DNA of 64,000 nt. Source: Lachancea kluyveri NRRL Y-12651 (lineage: Eukaryota > Ascomycota > Saccharomycetes > Saccharomycetales > Saccharomycetaceae). Shown piece after piece: positions 29,383-39,999 of this stretch (positions are counted from its first letter, which is position 1; each line of letters opens with the position of its first letter). Under the pieces are notes generated by a model that did no database searches, was not told the DNA's origin, and worked only from the letters and a program-made list of their open reading frames with translations. A program made the translations under genes and the position numbers. Where the stretch lies: NCBI GenBank assembly GCA_000149225.2, contig CM000694.1, forward strand, positions 1,116,001 to 1,180,000, written 5' to 3'.

Positions 29383-31419
29383 CTATTTTTGTTCGTTCGT
29401 CGGTACAGCTGTCGTCACCTGCCTGCCAAGAAGAGATGAGCGGCACCAGCAGGGAGAATCTTTGGGTTCCACTTGAATCCAGGCCTTAATACCGACGCTG
29501 TCAAAAATCTTTTCAACGCGTTTTTTGACAATTGTAGAGTTCTCTCCTTCAAGGTATTGTATGTGAATATATCCAACCAACTGCTTTTGGTCATGTTCTT
29601 CTTTTTCTTTTTCGCCGCAATGGTCATGTGAATGTGAATGCGAATGACCATGCGAATGACCGTGTGAATGACCTCCTGATGATGCAGGCCAAAATCTCGG
29701 CGTTGTATAACCTGTTATACCCGGGGTCATCGATATTTGATTCAAAGCGTCTTTCACGATATTGTGTTTTTTGTCGTCCAGCTTCAATAGAATGTTCGAT
29801 GCAGAAGACTTAATCAAGGGAATAGAACTCAACAGGATCAACACGGCTATGAAAATCGAAGCGACTGGGTCAAAGAATTGGAAACCGAAAATTTTGGTTA
29901 AAACGGTTGAGGCTATTACGCCAACCGAACCTAGCGTGTCTGCCAAGATATGCAAGAAAATTCCTCTCATATTTTCATTGTCCGAATGGTCACCGTGGCC
30001 ACCGTGATCGAACGCAAACAATCCGATTAAATTGACGGCAAGCCCCATGATTGATACTACCAACAATTCGTTTGTACCGTGCAATGCGACTGGGTGAAGA
30101 ATTCTACCAAGCGCTTCGACAAAAATCCCAGACACAATACCAATTAGTAAAACACCATTAGTAAATCCGGCCAGAGTCTCTAGATAGCCCAATGCAAAGG
30201 GGAACTTGTCTGTGGCTGGGTTTTTAGATAACACGCCTGCAATGAGACCTAGGAACAGAGAGGTACAATCTAATGCCATGTGCAAAGAGTCGGACAAAAG
30301 CCCCAAGGACTTGGACCGAAACGAATAGAGGAGCTGGATAAACATGAACGCAGTATTCAGCAGAAGGAACGAGAAAATGGACTTGGTATCTTTGTTAGTG
30401 GCCAGTTGCATCAGCAATCCCTTTTTATCGTAGGCTGTGGATGTATCTGAGTGTCCATGGCTGTGATCGTGATCGTGTTTGTGCTCATGCTCGTGCTCGT
30501 GCTTGTGGTCATGGTCATGGTCATGCTCGTGACAGTGTTCACGGGAGTGAGTATGAGAACATTCTTCACATTTGTTAGTTCTTGAGACAAAAGTACTCAG
30601 TATAACGAAGGCAAACGTGAGCAGATCAGTGTTTAGGGTGGAGGAGATTGTGCTAAAGCATAGGTATTGTAAAACCATCGAAATTGCCCCGATCGCCAAA
30701 ATTGTATAATGAGACGCCCAGATGTAGGATAGATCGTTCGATGGAGATTCTCTAACAACGTCTTGACAGGTTATTAACATGACCAGCAAACAGCCAACGA
30801 ACACGAAAAACATAGAATACTGCACAGAGATACCATGTTCTGAAAGAGGATCCTGAACCGTGGGCGAATGGTTGATCCAAACATAGGTTATCAGAACGCA
30901 TGAAATCGAAAGCACCAGAAGGACAACGGTTGGGATGCGATAACCAGACAAATACTTGGCGGCTTTCTTGCTCCTCCTTTGAAGAAAAACCGTGGCTAAA
31001 AGTCCGATGTACGAGACAAGTGTGGGATACTGAGAAGTCTTCCCGGCATGGTTTATCAGCAGGCTTACCAAAGGTAAAGGAATATAATAGACCAAACGAG
31101 TCGAAGACGCTGTGAAAAACTGTAGCAGAAGCAAAGACAGTACGGATGCCTGGGTCGGTCCCAGAAAGGAGTTCATCAGAAGCGTGGTGTACGCCAGAAG
31201 CAGCGCAAGAGTACCGTTCTTGAACGTTCCCAAAGCACACCCAACCACAGCAACAATGGAAGCAAAAAATACGGGCAGGACCACGCTGTGTAAAATGGCA
31301 GGCACATATACGTTGCTGTTGCTCTCGCTGTCGACCGCGACGATCAAACTGCTCGACAGCAGCACAGTTGGGTACGACAATAGCAGCGGTACACGAGATA
31401 GTATGACTTCTAGAGGCAT
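29383..31419 (-). CDS. MSC2: Zinc transporter Msc2 (CDF family)
   Basis: With Zrg17 it imports Zn2+ into the ER. The 678 residues (about 725 in S. cerevisiae, YDR205W) show an N-terminal multi-TM region (about 10-265). A His-rich loop of alternating His/Asp/Glu/Lys (about 285-325) follows. The CDF core has DSLHMALDC and HILADTLGSVGV as its two HxxxD-type zinc sites. A second His/Ser/Gly repeat (about 590-608) lies before the C-terminal cytosolic domain. The ATG is the first in frame. Confidence 0.94.
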   Translation of the reverse strand: MPLEVILSRVPLLLSYPTVLLSSSLIVAVDSESNSNVYVPAILHSVVLPVFFASIVAVVGCALGTFKNGTLALLLAYTTLLMNSFLGPTQASVLSLLLLQFFTASSTRLVYYIPLPLVSLLINHAGKTSQYPTLVSYIGLLATVFLQRRSKKAAKYLSGYRIPTVVLLVLSISCVLITYVWINHSPTVQDPLSEHGISVQYSMFFVFVGCLLVMLITCQDVVRESPSNDLSYIWASHYTILAIGAISMVLQYLCFSTISSTLNTDLLTFAFVILSTFVSRTNKCEECSHTHSREHCHEHDHDHDHKHEHEHEHKHDHDHSHGHSDTSTAYDKKGLLMQLATNKDTKSIFSFLLLNTAFMFIQLLYSFRSKSLGLLSDSLHMALDCTSLFLGLIAGVLSKNPATDKFPFALGYLETLAGFTNGVLLIGIVSGIFVEALGRILHPVALHGTNELLVVSIMGLAVNLIGLFAFDHGGHGDHSDNENMRGIFLHILADTLGSVGVIASTVLTKIFGFQFFDPVASIFIAVLILLSSIPLIKSSASNILLKLDDKKHNIVKDALNQISMTPGITGYTTPRFWPASSGGHSHGHSHGHSHSHSHDHCGEKEKEEHDQKQLVGYIHIQYLEGENSTIVKKRVEKIFDSVGIKAWIQVEPKDSPCWCRSSLLGRQVTTAVPTNEQK

Positions 31420-31979
31420 CTAACGGATGTGTACTTGTACAATGCCTGAATTTTGATCTAAAGTTCCCTACATTCATGGACACATACACGTAGTCAAAAT
31501 CAGAAACACCAGCAACCATGATGGTATCGATATCACCATCCACGTAAACGCACATCGTTTCACACGTCAAAAGTTCCGTCAAATGTGATTTCATTCCGGC
31601 CGAGAAAAGTGGAATCTGACACCTTTTTGACCTTATTGGTGACAGAGGATGTATCATCAAGTCAGTAATGAGAGGTTAGTAAAAAGCCAAATGATTACGG
31701 TAGCTGTACACTCGCATAAACTGAATTCCGTCGTAAAGCTTCAAAAACCACTGTCACCGTTGCTAACGCTTTTTGGCACGCTTCAAGATTTTCATCCTTC
31801 TAATCGCATAGAATTCTTAAGGTTTCCTCGAAAACTGTGATGCAGACTGAATACTGGTACGATTTTCTTTTTCAAAAATGGAAGCTGTAAGATCCCAAAG
31901 CGGGTGATGCATTTTATATAAATAACGTCTTTTATTGTTCTAAAGCTCATCTCGATGGATTACTCAAAACAGTAAGGAT
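31420..31979 (+). promoter_or_regulatory. Divergent MSC2/THI7 promoter region
   Basis: This 560-bp stretch has no supported gene. On the THI7 side there is a TATATAAA box at 31915-31922, 58 bp upstream of the THI7 ATG, and a seven-codon upstream frame at 31955-31975. I could not pick out a specific thiamine or zinc response element. Confidence 0.5.
31955..31975 (+). other. Short upstream ORF before THI7
   Basis: ATG GAT TAC TCA AAA CAG TAA encodes six residues and stops four bases before the THI7 ATG. Because the TATA box is only about 35 bp upstream, some or most transcripts may start inside or after this frame, so its effect is uncertain. Confidence 0.5.
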
Positions 31980-33713
31980 ATGAGTAGGTTTCTCAAGTTT
32001 TTGGAAGTTCCAGTCGGGGAACGAGAATCTTTAAATGTGCTAAAGAACCCGGATTTACAGCCAATCCCAGTCAAAGATCAGACTTGGGGTTTCTGGTCCA
32101 ACTTCGCATACTGGGGTGTGCTTTCCTTTTCCGTTGGTACTTGGATTAGTGCCGCAGCTGCGACTTCTGTTGGTTTAAGTTACGGTGAAACAATGGGTGC
32201 TTTTATCATTGGTGACGTCGTTACCATTATGTTCACCCTGGCAAACTCCTACCATGGTTACAACTGGAGAGTCGGTTACACCATCTCCCAGAGATTTGTG
32301 TTTGGTATTTACGGTTCTGGTTTGGGTATTCTGGTTCGTATATTGATGAGTATTGTCAACTACGGTTCCAATGCTTGGCTTGGTGGTCTTTGTATCAATA
32401 TGATTTTGGATTCGTGGTCTCACCACTACCTGCATCTACCTAATACTTTGACCAAGCATGTTGCAATGACCACCAAAGAATTAATTGGTTTTTTGATTTT
32501 CCATGTCATCACACTCTGCTGCTACTTCATGAAGCCCAGAAAGATGAACTACATCATGATCATATCCTGTATCGCTACGTGTTTTGCAATGATGGGTATA
32601 ATCATTTACCTAACCCGTAAAGCACACGGTGTTGGTGAGCTGTTTACCTCCACAAAGACCACTATCAGTGGTTCTACAAAGGCTTGGGCTTGGGTATACA
32701 TGATCTCGTATTGGTTCGGAAGTGTTTCTCCAGGTTCTACCAACCAAAGTGACTATTCGAGATTTGCTTCTTCCAAGACTGCCATTTGGTCTGGTACTAT
32801 TTGTGCGTTGTTAATTCCAACCACTTTGGTCCCAGTGTTCGGTATCATCGGGGCCTCCACAAGTGACAAACTATACGGTGAGCAATTATGGATGCCAATG
32901 GATATTTGTGACTATTGGTTGAATACCAACTACTCGGCCGGTGCACGTGCTGCCACCTTCTTCTGTGGTTTGGCATTCACCGCATCGCAAGTTTCCTACA
33001 CCATCTCTTCTTGTGGTTTTGCCGGTGGTATGGATTTAAGTGGTGTGGCTCCTAAATACATCAACATCGTCAGAGGTTCTATTATTACCGCACTACTTTC
33101 CTTTGCAGTTCAACCTTGGAATTTTTACAACTCTTCCTCCACTTTCTTGACTGTCATGAGTTCTTTCGGTATTGTTATGACACCAATCATCTCTGTTATG
33201 TTGGCCGATAACTTCCTGGTGAGAAAACAAAATTACTCTGTGTCACAAGCCTTTATTGTGAAAGGTGAATACTACTTCACATGGGGTGTCAACTGGAGGG
33301 CTATCCTTGCTTTTGTCTGCGGTATGGCTCCAGGTTTGCCAGGTATTGCATGGAGCGTCAACAACGACTACTTCCATAACCAAGGTATTGTGAATTTCTT
33401 CTACGCAGACTCCTTTACCGCATTTTTGATCTCCTTTTTCTTGTATTGGATCTTATGCTTAATTTTCCCAATAAAGACCAAAATTGAACATGACGACAAA
33501 GATTATTACGGTGCTTTTACCGATGAAATTGCTAGAAAGAAGGGTATGGTTCCATACAGTGAGTTATCACCAGATGAAATCAACGAATACCATTTCGTAA
33601 CAGACAGAGGTATGGATATCAATGGAAAAAGTTCTGCAACTGCCAGCGAAATGGAAGTTGAAACTGACAAAGCTGGAGAGACAGAGAAAACCGATGACGG
33701 TAGAGCGTACTAG
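31980..33713 (+). CDS. THI7: Thiamine transporter (NCS1 family)
   Basis: This is a plasma-membrane thiamine importer. The 577 residues (about 598 in S. cerevisiae Thi7, YLR237W) show the NCS1/Fur-type start NPDLQPIPVKDQTWGFW, about 12 hydrophobic segments, and conserved blocks such as NYGSNAWLGGL, YWFGSVSPGSTNQSDYSRF and GMAPGLPGIAW. The hydrophilic tail begins KDYYGAFTDEIARKKGM. The gene could also be the ancestor of the Thi7/Thi72/Nrt1 group. It lies between the chromosome IV genes MSC2 and COQ4. Confidence 0.94.
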   Translation: MSRFLKFLEVPVGERESLNVLKNPDLQPIPVKDQTWGFWSNFAYWGVLSFSVGTWISAAAATSVGLSYGETMGAFIIGDVVTIMFTLANSYHGYNWRVGYTISQRFVFGIYGSGLGILVRILMSIVNYGSNAWLGGLCINMILDSWSHHYLHLPNTLTKHVAMTTKELIGFLIFHVITLCCYFMKPRKMNYIMIISCIATCFAMMGIIIYLTRKAHGVGELFTSTKTTISGSTKAWAWVYMISYWFGSVSPGSTNQSDYSRFASSKTAIWSGTICALLIPTTLVPVFGIIGASTSDKLYGEQLWMPMDICDYWLNTNYSAGARAATFFCGLAFTASQVSYTISSCGFAGGMDLSGVAPKYINIVRGSIITALLSFAVQPWNFYNSSSTFLTVMSSFGIVMTPIISVMLADNFLVRKQNYSVSQAFIVKGEYYFTWGVNWRAILAFVCGMAPGLPGIAWSVNNDYFHNQGIVNFFYADSFTAFLISFFLYWILCLIFPIKTKIEHDDKDYYGAFTDEIARKKGMVPYSELSPDEINEYHFVTDRGMDINGKSSATASEMEVETDKAGETEKTDDGRAY

Positions 33714-34089
33714 AAAGTACGAATAATTATGGTACGAAATGCAGCTTAAATGATTAGATGCAGGTGCAGTTTATAGATAGAATTTTTTGAAAATGTTTAA
33801 GATATAATAATATGTTGGTTTAGTAATTTAATTTTTAGAAAACGCAATTCACAGGTTTCAAGCTGTTCTAAGTACTGCAGAGGTTTTTCAGAGGACTCGT
33901 ATACTTTATTCGTGTAGAAACAAACAATCACCATGTTTCCCGAACTGGCCATTTACAGATCTCTCTTCTGTCTAAAACATCTGCAATATTAAGTTTTTGC
34001 ACAGAGGTACCTGGTTGTTATACTTAGATAGTCATAATCGCACTAGATATACTGGCAAATAGTATTTCTATACGTCACTTATAGTTAGT
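33714..34089. other. Convergent intergenic region THI7/COQ4
   Basis: AT-rich 3' flanks of two convergent genes. No gene, tRNA or repeat is seen. Confidence 0.45.
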
Positions 34090-35079
34090 TTAATTCTTTT
34101 CGTAGCTCTCATACTTCAGCTTGAACTGTTTTCTCAACTGAGCACGTTGTTTTCTAATACTTCTCAAATCCGGAGGCGGTTTGATACCAAGTTCTTCCCT
34201 TAATTCATTGACATCTTTGTCCAGAATCTTCTCCCAGTAGACATTGATCAAAGGTTTGCAACTTAACCCTGACTTAATTGCCCATGGTAGGTAAATATCA
34301 TATAATCTTTCTCTTTGCACAGGTTTCAACCGCAATGGTGCAAACAATGCACCCAAAGCAGCCATAGGAACACCAATGTTAGCTGCTTCCAAGGCCTTTA
34401 CAGCAATTTCACCCTCGATAATGATTGGTAAGTCATTGATTGCATGATAAAAATCGTGGCATTGCCTGTATCTTTTGAAAATGAAGGCGTGTATTGGATC
34501 GTCAATGTATTTGACTGGAGCTCTAGTGTCAGGAGAGACAAGTTCCTTGTGCAACCATTGGTAATAAGTATACCCTAAAGTATTCTTCGGCATCTGTTTC
34601 AAACGATTCATGTCCAAGCTTTCAGACGTAATATCAGGTTGGTCTCTCAAAATTTGCCTACCAGTCTTATCAGAGAGCATTGTTTTTTTCAAGTTTTCCA
34701 AGAAGAGTGGTGTAGCGGTAGCTTCACCTAATTGTACAATGTTATTTCCGTCTTCCGGGTGGAAATAGGATTGTGCACTAGACAAAACAAATAACAGAGC
34801 ACGTTCGTGAGAATAAAGCGGAATATGACCTTCGTATCTGGGTTTCATAGGTCTGTTGTCGGCTAGAGCTTGAAGCTTCAAACTTATTTCCTCTTGTTTC
34901 TTGGCCTTGTAATCTTCATTCTTGTTGTGTAATTCACCTCTATCCATAGCATCTGCCAAACGAGCTTGACGGCCAAAGATAAAACCTCCCAACGTCAACG
35001 CTGTAGCTACTACAAAATGTCGTTTTTGAGAGCTCAAGCATGGGCTCAAACGCGCAGTAGCTCCACTACTACGCAACAT
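34090..35079 (-). CDS. COQ4: Coenzyme Q biosynthesis protein Coq4, mitochondrial
   Basis: It organises the CoQ synthome on the matrix side of the inner membrane and is implicated in decarboxylation/hydroxylation of the ring. The 329 residues (about 335 in S. cerevisiae, YDR204W) have a basic, Ser-rich presequence (about 1-35) and the diagnostic zinc motif HDxxH-x11-E in RQCHDFYHAINDLPIIIEGE. The start ATG gives a good targeting peptide. The 122 bp to RAV2 form a compact divergent promoter. Confidence 0.96.
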   Translation of the reverse strand: MLRSSGATARLSPCLSSQKRHFVVATALTLGGFIFGRQARLADAMDRGELHNKNEDYKAKKQEEISLKLQALADNRPMKPRYEGHIPLYSHERALLFVLSSAQSYFHPEDGNNIVQLGEATATPLFLENLKKTMLSDKTGRQILRDQPDITSESLDMNRLKQMPKNTLGYTYYQWLHKELVSPDTRAPVKYIDDPIHAFIFKRYRQCHDFYHAINDLPIIIEGEIAVKALEAANIGVPMAALGALFAPLRLKPVQRERLYDIYLPWAIKSGLSCKPLINVYWEKILDKDVNELREELGIKPPPDLRSIRKQRAQLRKQFKLKYESYEKN

Positions 35080-35201
35080 TTTACTTGTATTTTTTATAGT
35101 TGCTTCAAATGTGCAGAGGTGATGTGTAATTTTTTCAAGGGAACTTTAAGCTTGGCAAAAACGAGATAAAAGGAGGTTAACAGTAATAGCTATACCAAAC
35201 A

Positions 35202-36224
35202 ATGACTACAGAATTGTATCCAGGTGACTACTTCGGAGGTGCTGAATGCCATGATTTAGCCAAAGAACAAATATTGGAGCGTAAGTGGTTGATAGATGAG
35301 ATTATCAAGCCTGAGCTACCCAATATCAGCGATAACGTTGAAAAATGCTTAGAGCTTCTCACCAGTGACCAAGTTTTCAAGATGCCTATTAGCAATGGTG
35401 CTGCAAACGATACGGAGTCACCGTCTATCAGAGGGATTGTTACTAGACAAAGCGGGTACATTGTGAATTTCCAAGCTGTTGTAAAATTTCCCCAGTTCCA
35501 CCGTGGAAAACCAGTCCTCTACAAGATGGATACTGGGAAGAAATTCCCACTTCTACAGATAAATTCAATAATTTTGAATCTACGAGGCATCTTAAAATTG
35601 CTAGACACTTTACAGCAAGAGGAAGATGATAAAGAGTTTGTCTCTAGTTTCAGCAAAGTATTACAACTATTAACGCAATCTATAAACCTGCTCCAAAATC
35701 CACCAAGAGAACTTGTATTTCCGGACAATAACAACTATGCAATAAAAAAGATGTTTTCCATGCCATATACCCTATGCGAGTCTACGCACCACTTCATGAG
35801 TTTAGAGCTAGTGCTTTTCAAAAATGAGATTAGCATAGATTTTAGGAATTTGACTAAGGTCACTAAAAGGCCCTGGTGTGATATCGATGAAAATACTGGC
35901 AAGTCTTTTGCAGATAAAACCAGGGACGAACTGAAAACGCAAAGAGGGAAGAGCATATCTGAAATTTTACAGCAACAAGGGCTTCATATAGAAGAACCAA
36001 CTCTCATCAACAACATTCTTTCAAACTTCAGTACAGAAACAACTACTTTGGCTCATGCACAAGATTTTTTGGCTCGTTGCATAACGTTTGACAAGAAAGT
36101 TGTCACAGAGTGTGAGAAAGTATTGATCACCACGAGTGATCCCAGTTTGATCAGTATAAGTTCGAAACTAAATGGCCTAGAAAACTGTGTCAGCAACTAT
36201 TATACCAATCTAAAACTAGTTTGA
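35202..36224 (+). CDS. RAV2: RAVE complex subunit Rav2
   Basis: With Rav1 and Skp1 it reassembles the V1 and V0 sectors of the vacuolar H+-ATPase after glucose changes. The 340 residues (about 351 in S. cerevisiae, YDR202C) align with the rogdi/Rav2 fold, recognised by the start, by the central [14 protein letters not shown] region and by gene context (COQ4 on one side, SPC19 on the other). No catalytic motif is expected. The stop overlaps the SPC19 stop by 9 bp. Confidence 0.85.
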   Translation: MTTELYPGDYFGGAECHDLAKEQILERKWLIDEIIKPELPNISDNVEKCLELLTSDQVFKMPISNGAANDTESPSIRGIVTRQSGYIVNFQAVVKFPQFHRGKPVLYKMDTGKKFPLLQINSIILNLRGILKLLDTLQQEEDDKEFVSSFSKVLQLLTQSINLLQNPPRELVFPDNNNYAIKKMFSMPYTLCESTHHFMSLELVLFKNEISIDFRNLTKVTKRPWCDIDENTGKSFADKTRDELKTQRGKSISEILQQQGLHIEEPTLINNILSNFSTETTTLAHAQDFLARCITFDKKVVTECEKVLITTSDPSLISISSKLNGLENCVSNYYTNLKLV

Positions 36225-36689
36225 CCTCGACTCTTTTATAGCTTGTATCTGCTCCAGTAATTTTTCTTTTTCCTGTTTTAGTTGTTTCAACTCCTCCAAT
36301 TCCTCGTTGGTAGATGAGACCATAACAACAGGTTCCGTACTCATGTCAGGATCCTGGTCATTACCATCGTCGTACTTGTTATTTAGTCTTAGCTTGTTTA
36401 GTTCGAAAGTTTGCTGTAATGCCGACCGTTCCCTTTCAAGCTTGTTCAAGCTCTTGTCTAATTTCCCACTTAGTTTAGAAACCAAAGGGTCAACATCCTC
36501 AATCAAGTCCAACTTGGCTCTTTGGACATCATATTCGGGTACTAACTGAAAGATTCTTTTGCTATGTAGTAGATTCGAAGTGAGGCTGGTACTTCTGTGG
36601 GAGTTTGATTTTAACAATTCGACCGTGTCCTGTAAAAGCATCACACTAGCTTCTAATGCATTCACGCTTTCTTCCAGGCTGCCTGCCAT
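36216..36689 (-). CDS. SPC19: DASH/Dam1 complex subunit Spc19
   Basis: A subunit of the ring that couples kinetochores to microtubules. The 157 residues (about 165 in S. cerevisiae, YDR201W) are helical with heptad-like Leu spacing at the N-terminus ([21 protein letters not shown]) and a C-terminal coiled coil ending [10 protein letters not shown]. Position next to RAV2 and VPS64 supports the call. The 3' end overlaps RAV2 tail-to-tail. Confidence 0.88.
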   Translation of the reverse strand: MAGSLEESVNALEASVMLLQDTVELLKSNSHRSTSLTSNLLHSKRIFQLVPEYDVQRAKLDLIEDVDPLVSKLSGKLDKSLNKLERERSALQQTFELNKLRLNNKYDDGNDQDPDMSTEPVVMVSSTNEELEELKQLKQEKEKLLEQIQAIKESRSN

Positions 36690-37417
36690 TATTTCCCTTC
36701 CTGCGTCCCTTTAGTCTTCCGCGTTTTGAATAGAACTAGTTTGTTTACCAAATCGATGTTTCCTTTATTGAGAAACTCGCAGGTTTTTAAAAACTGAAAT
36801 TAACAATCATCTTTAAATTCTGCAAAGTTTCTGTTCCCAAACCGAAGCTTGAGAATTATGACTGAAAAGTACTCAAAAGAATCTAACAAATCCACAAACA
36901 AGACGTACATACTAGCACAAACAATTTGAAAAAATACCACTTGTTTTCGAACATTTAGCAACGTACTCAAACACGATGCTCTTCGATTTACTGAAAGATC
37001 TTGCTATAATATTATTATGAGCACAAGGCAGACAACTTCATTCAACCTCTCGACCGGATCGATGAACCTCGGGATTTCTACCATAAAACAAGTTTTAGCC
37101 TGCTCTATTGTAGAGTACTTATCTTGTTTTGCTCCTACGCATTTGTTGTAAGTCCATATCTGCAAACGCCAGTATATGACAGTAAAGAAATTAGCAGCCT
37201 TGGGAATGTTGGGGAAAGACAACCCCTTTTACATAAGGATTACAAGAGCAAAGTTTTCAACCAAGTCTAAGACCTCAAACACAAAGGTAACTTACTGCTT
37301 GTTTTATGTTGCACTTTCTCTCCGCCTAATATTTTCTCACCGCTCATTTTCTTGGTAACAGTTTGAGTCTCCAACACGGACATACCAGTTTACAAAAAGT
37401 GAACAAACAAGATAGAG
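36690..37417. other. Divergent SPC19/VPS64 intergenic region
   Basis: This 728-bp region is long for a divergent promoter here. Short plus-strand frames start at 37017 (about 44 codons) and 37176 (60 codons, Lys/Ser/Thr-rich start), but I recognise neither. A GTAACT at about 37288 is a poor splice donor, so I cannot support an intron-containing gene. No tRNA or LTR is seen. Confidence 0.4.
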
Positions 37418-38812
37418 ATGGCAGAGCCCATGTGCGACCCCAATGAATGGAGAAGGCCTCCACCACCACCAAATAGTGCGACAGTTAGTACATCTCGTAG
37501 GTCGAGGTCCAACTCGAGTAGCAGTGGATCGCCTTTGAATTCTGGCACCGCTGATGTTTTACAAGAAATGATACCTTCAGTATCGCCACGGAACAAGTAT
37601 ACCCATATCATTGTACTGAAGTCATTAAACAACACTTTTGAAACTAAGTTTTTAGTTGTACCATTTAAACCTGATGGCTTAAAGTTGGGGAGACCAGTAG
37701 TAAACGTTGGCAGTAATACTTCGGGCGTTAATGGTGGCATGAAACAGGATTTACAGCCCCAAGTAAGACCTGATAATGGGAACTTTGATTCGAGAGTGCT
37801 TTCTCGTAACCATGCATCTTTGAGTTGTGATCCTACGACGGGTAAGATCTATATTCGTGATTTGAAGTCTTCAAACGGTACTTTTGTTAACGGCTCCAGG
37901 ATAAGCCAAAATGATGTGGAACTGAAAGTTGGTGACGTTGTAGACCTAGGTACAGATATTGATACAAAGTTTGAACATAGAAAGATTAGTGCGCTAGTTG
38001 AAGATATCTCCGTAATTCCGTTGATTAATGAAGATGAAAAACTAATAAAGAACACAGTTTCTCTAATGAATGGGGGAACCAGCGTATCAGAAAATGCAGC
38101 AGCAGCTTCAAATGCGCAGAGGGCCGCCTTTGAAGCTGCCATGTTCGGTGATGTGAATAACCTAGATTTAGAAGAGGCGGTATTGGGCTCAGAAACCGAG
38201 ATTCTTAGTGGTATATTCATTAACAATTCCATAGGGACAAGTCCTAACTTGATCAATGTCATTAAAACTTTAGTAACCGAGCTATCCCTGGAAAAGCACG
38301 AACTTGCGAAACTGAAGTCTATCGAAAATTTTCTAATAAACTACACTACAAGCCTGGAATATGTCAATAAGCTAAGAGTAGAAAAGAATGACATACAACT
38401 TGCGCAATTACAGAATAATTTGAAGCAAAAGTTGTGCGAAAAACACGAAAAGTTGGCCAAAGAACACATGGAACAACTCAATACAGCTATAAAGGACAAC
38501 GCTAAACTAAGGGAAGTAATCGAAACCCGAGCAAACAACGAGTCGGAAGAAGTCAAAAATCTAAAAATGCAGGTTGAAGATCTAAGCACCAGATTAGAAG
38601 TAGAGAAATATAAAAACGCCCAACTAATCAAAAATTCTTCTACGGAAGAAAAGGAGAATAGTATCACCGTAGTGTCTAAAGATGAACCCGAAGACAGTGC
38701 GCAGATCAACAGCCAACAGGGAAAGAAAGGAGGCAAGTATATTTACTTACTAGGTGCCTTGTCAATAGGGTTGTTTGCGGTTGCATTTAAGTATTCATCA
38801 AAATCAGAGTAA
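37418..38812 (+). CDS. VPS64: FHA-domain tail-anchored protein Vps64/Far10
   Basis: A component of the Far3-7-8-9-10-11 (STRIPAK-like) complex for pheromone arrest, also linked to vacuolar sorting, on the ER/nuclear envelope. The 464 residues show an FHA domain (about 60-200) with SRNHASL and SSNGTFVNG signatures, a coiled coil (about 290-415) and a C-terminal membrane anchor (about 440-458, [19 protein letters not shown]). In S. cerevisiae this is two genes: VPS64 (YDR200C, about 604) and FAR10 (YLR238W, about 478). Here it is one, flanked by SPC19 and LIP2 from the two blocks. Confidence 0.9.
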   Translation: MAEPMCDPNEWRRPPPPPNSATVSTSRRSRSNSSSSGSPLNSGTADVLQEMIPSVSPRNKYTHIIVLKSLNNTFETKFLVVPFKPDGLKLGRPVVNVGSNTSGVNGGMKQDLQPQVRPDNGNFDSRVLSRNHASLSCDPTTGKIYIRDLKSSNGTFVNGSRISQNDVELKVGDVVDLGTDIDTKFEHRKISALVEDISVIPLINEDEKLIKNTVSLMNGGTSVSENAAAASNAQRAAFEAAMFGDVNNLDLEEAVLGSETEILSGIFINNSIGTSPNLINVIKTLVTELSLEKHELAKLKSIENFLINYTTSLEYVNKLRVEKNDIQLAQLQNNLKQKLCEKHEKLAKEHMEQLNTAIKDNAKLREVIETRANNESEEVKNLKMQVEDLSTRLEVEKYKNAQLIKNSSTEEKENSITVVSKDEPEDSAQINSQQGKKGGKYIYLLGALSIGLFAVAFKYSSKSE

Positions 38813-38898
38813 ATAAATATAATTTTTTTTCCATCTTTCTCATCTAGTATATATATGGCGCTATATTTTGGCGAATTTGCGGAAAGTACTATGGTGTT

Positions 38899-39855
38899 TT
38901 ATTCCTCAATATCCAAGTCTTCCAGTTCAATCCTCTCAACAGTACCTATGCCTAGTACTTTAGCCAATTCATTTACGAACGTGATACCAACGCCGTTAAC
39001 AGTACAGTCAGATGTTGGGACTTGTTCTAACACTGAAGTAGCCCTGCTTTGGGGTAGGCCACACATAGTAAAGTGGTTCATGTACGATAAATCTGGAGAG
39101 ATATTAATGGAAACACCATGTGACGTCACTGATCTTCTTACGTGTATCCCAATACTAGCAATTTTTTCCTTTTGACTTGTCCAAACACCAGTTTCGTTTG
39201 TGGTTTTCGTTTCTAGATTCAATGGGGTTTTATTTTCATCGATCGGTGTCTTCTTTAAACTACTGATTGTTGCAGCTTCTATACCAGAAACTAGGCATTT
39301 TGCAGGAAACTTGTGGAATGACTTTAAGTCCAAAATAACGTAAGCAACCAATTGTCCCGGACCATGGAATGTGACTTGGCCACCTCGTTCAACCTGAACA
39401 AACTTAGGTTTTGGGTTTTCTTTCTGTAACTCTGGAACGAAATTCTCATAGGCTGCCAGTTGCTCAGGTGTAATGGTCTTCTTAATTCTTTTACCGCCTG
39501 TATATGTAGGTTCAAACTCAAAAGTTAGTACCACAGGATTTGGTTTCATTTCTAAAATACTATTCAAAATCGCCTGCTCATGCTGGTTAACTGTCGCTCC
39601 TACATTTTCCTCTTCGAGCTGCGCTAACTTTCTAGAGATTTTAGACTGTAGCTGTTTCATATCCAATTGCGCTCTAACGAACTTCTCTTGTATTTTCAAG
39701 CCCTTTTCAAACGGCAGCAGTTTGGTGAATTGTAGATGCCTAATAACCTTGGAAGAGGAATCGATGGGATGGGTCCTCTGTTTCGAAGGACATGGCTTTG
39801 AAGAGTACCAGCATCTTCCAAGAACTGGGCTCAATCTATTTATGGGTCTAGACAT
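38899..39855 (-). CDS. LIP2: Octanoyl (lipoyl) transferase Lip2, mitochondrial
   Basis: It transfers octanoate from acyl carrier protein to GCV and 2-oxo-acid dehydrogenase subunits, the first step of lipoate synthesis. The 318 residues (about 328 in S. cerevisiae, YLR239C) begin with a basic presequence. The LipB motif is RGGQVTFHGPGQ (157-168), the conserved lysine lies in EKIASIGIHV, and the probable catalytic Cys is in MCGLPQSRATS. The stop is 86 bp from the VPS64 stop (convergent). Confidence 0.95.
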   Translation of the reverse strand: MSRPINRLSPVLGRCWYSSKPCPSKQRTHPIDSSSKVIRHLQFTKLLPFEKGLKIQEKFVRAQLDMKQLQSKISRKLAQLEEENVGATVNQHEQAILNSILEMKPNPVVLTFEFEPTYTGGKRIKKTITPEQLAAYENFVPELQKENPKPKFVQVERGGQVTFHGPGQLVAYVILDLKSFHKFPAKCLVSGIEAATISSLKKTPIDENKTPLNLETKTTNETGVWTSQKEKIASIGIHVRRSVTSHGVSINISPDLSYMNHFTMCGLPQSRATSVLEQVPTSDCTVNGVGITFVNELAKVLGIGTVERIELEDLDIEE

Positions 39856-39999
39856 TTAAACCAAGTGTCTTTATGGGTTTCTCAGCGTGTGAGTGAAGAA
39901 AGACCCGAGATTAAATATTACGGATTCTGTCAATGATGAAAAATTTCAAGTCACGGCGATGAGCTAATCGACTGCTACGGAAATGAAGTCCTTTCAGGA

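Noticed and set aside
30752-31660. 302-codon frame on the minus strand overlapping MSC2
   Set aside because: It reads MSC2's strand in another frame, has no recognisable domain, and the MSC2 frame has strong family homology. Membrane-rich coding sequence often leaves other frames open.
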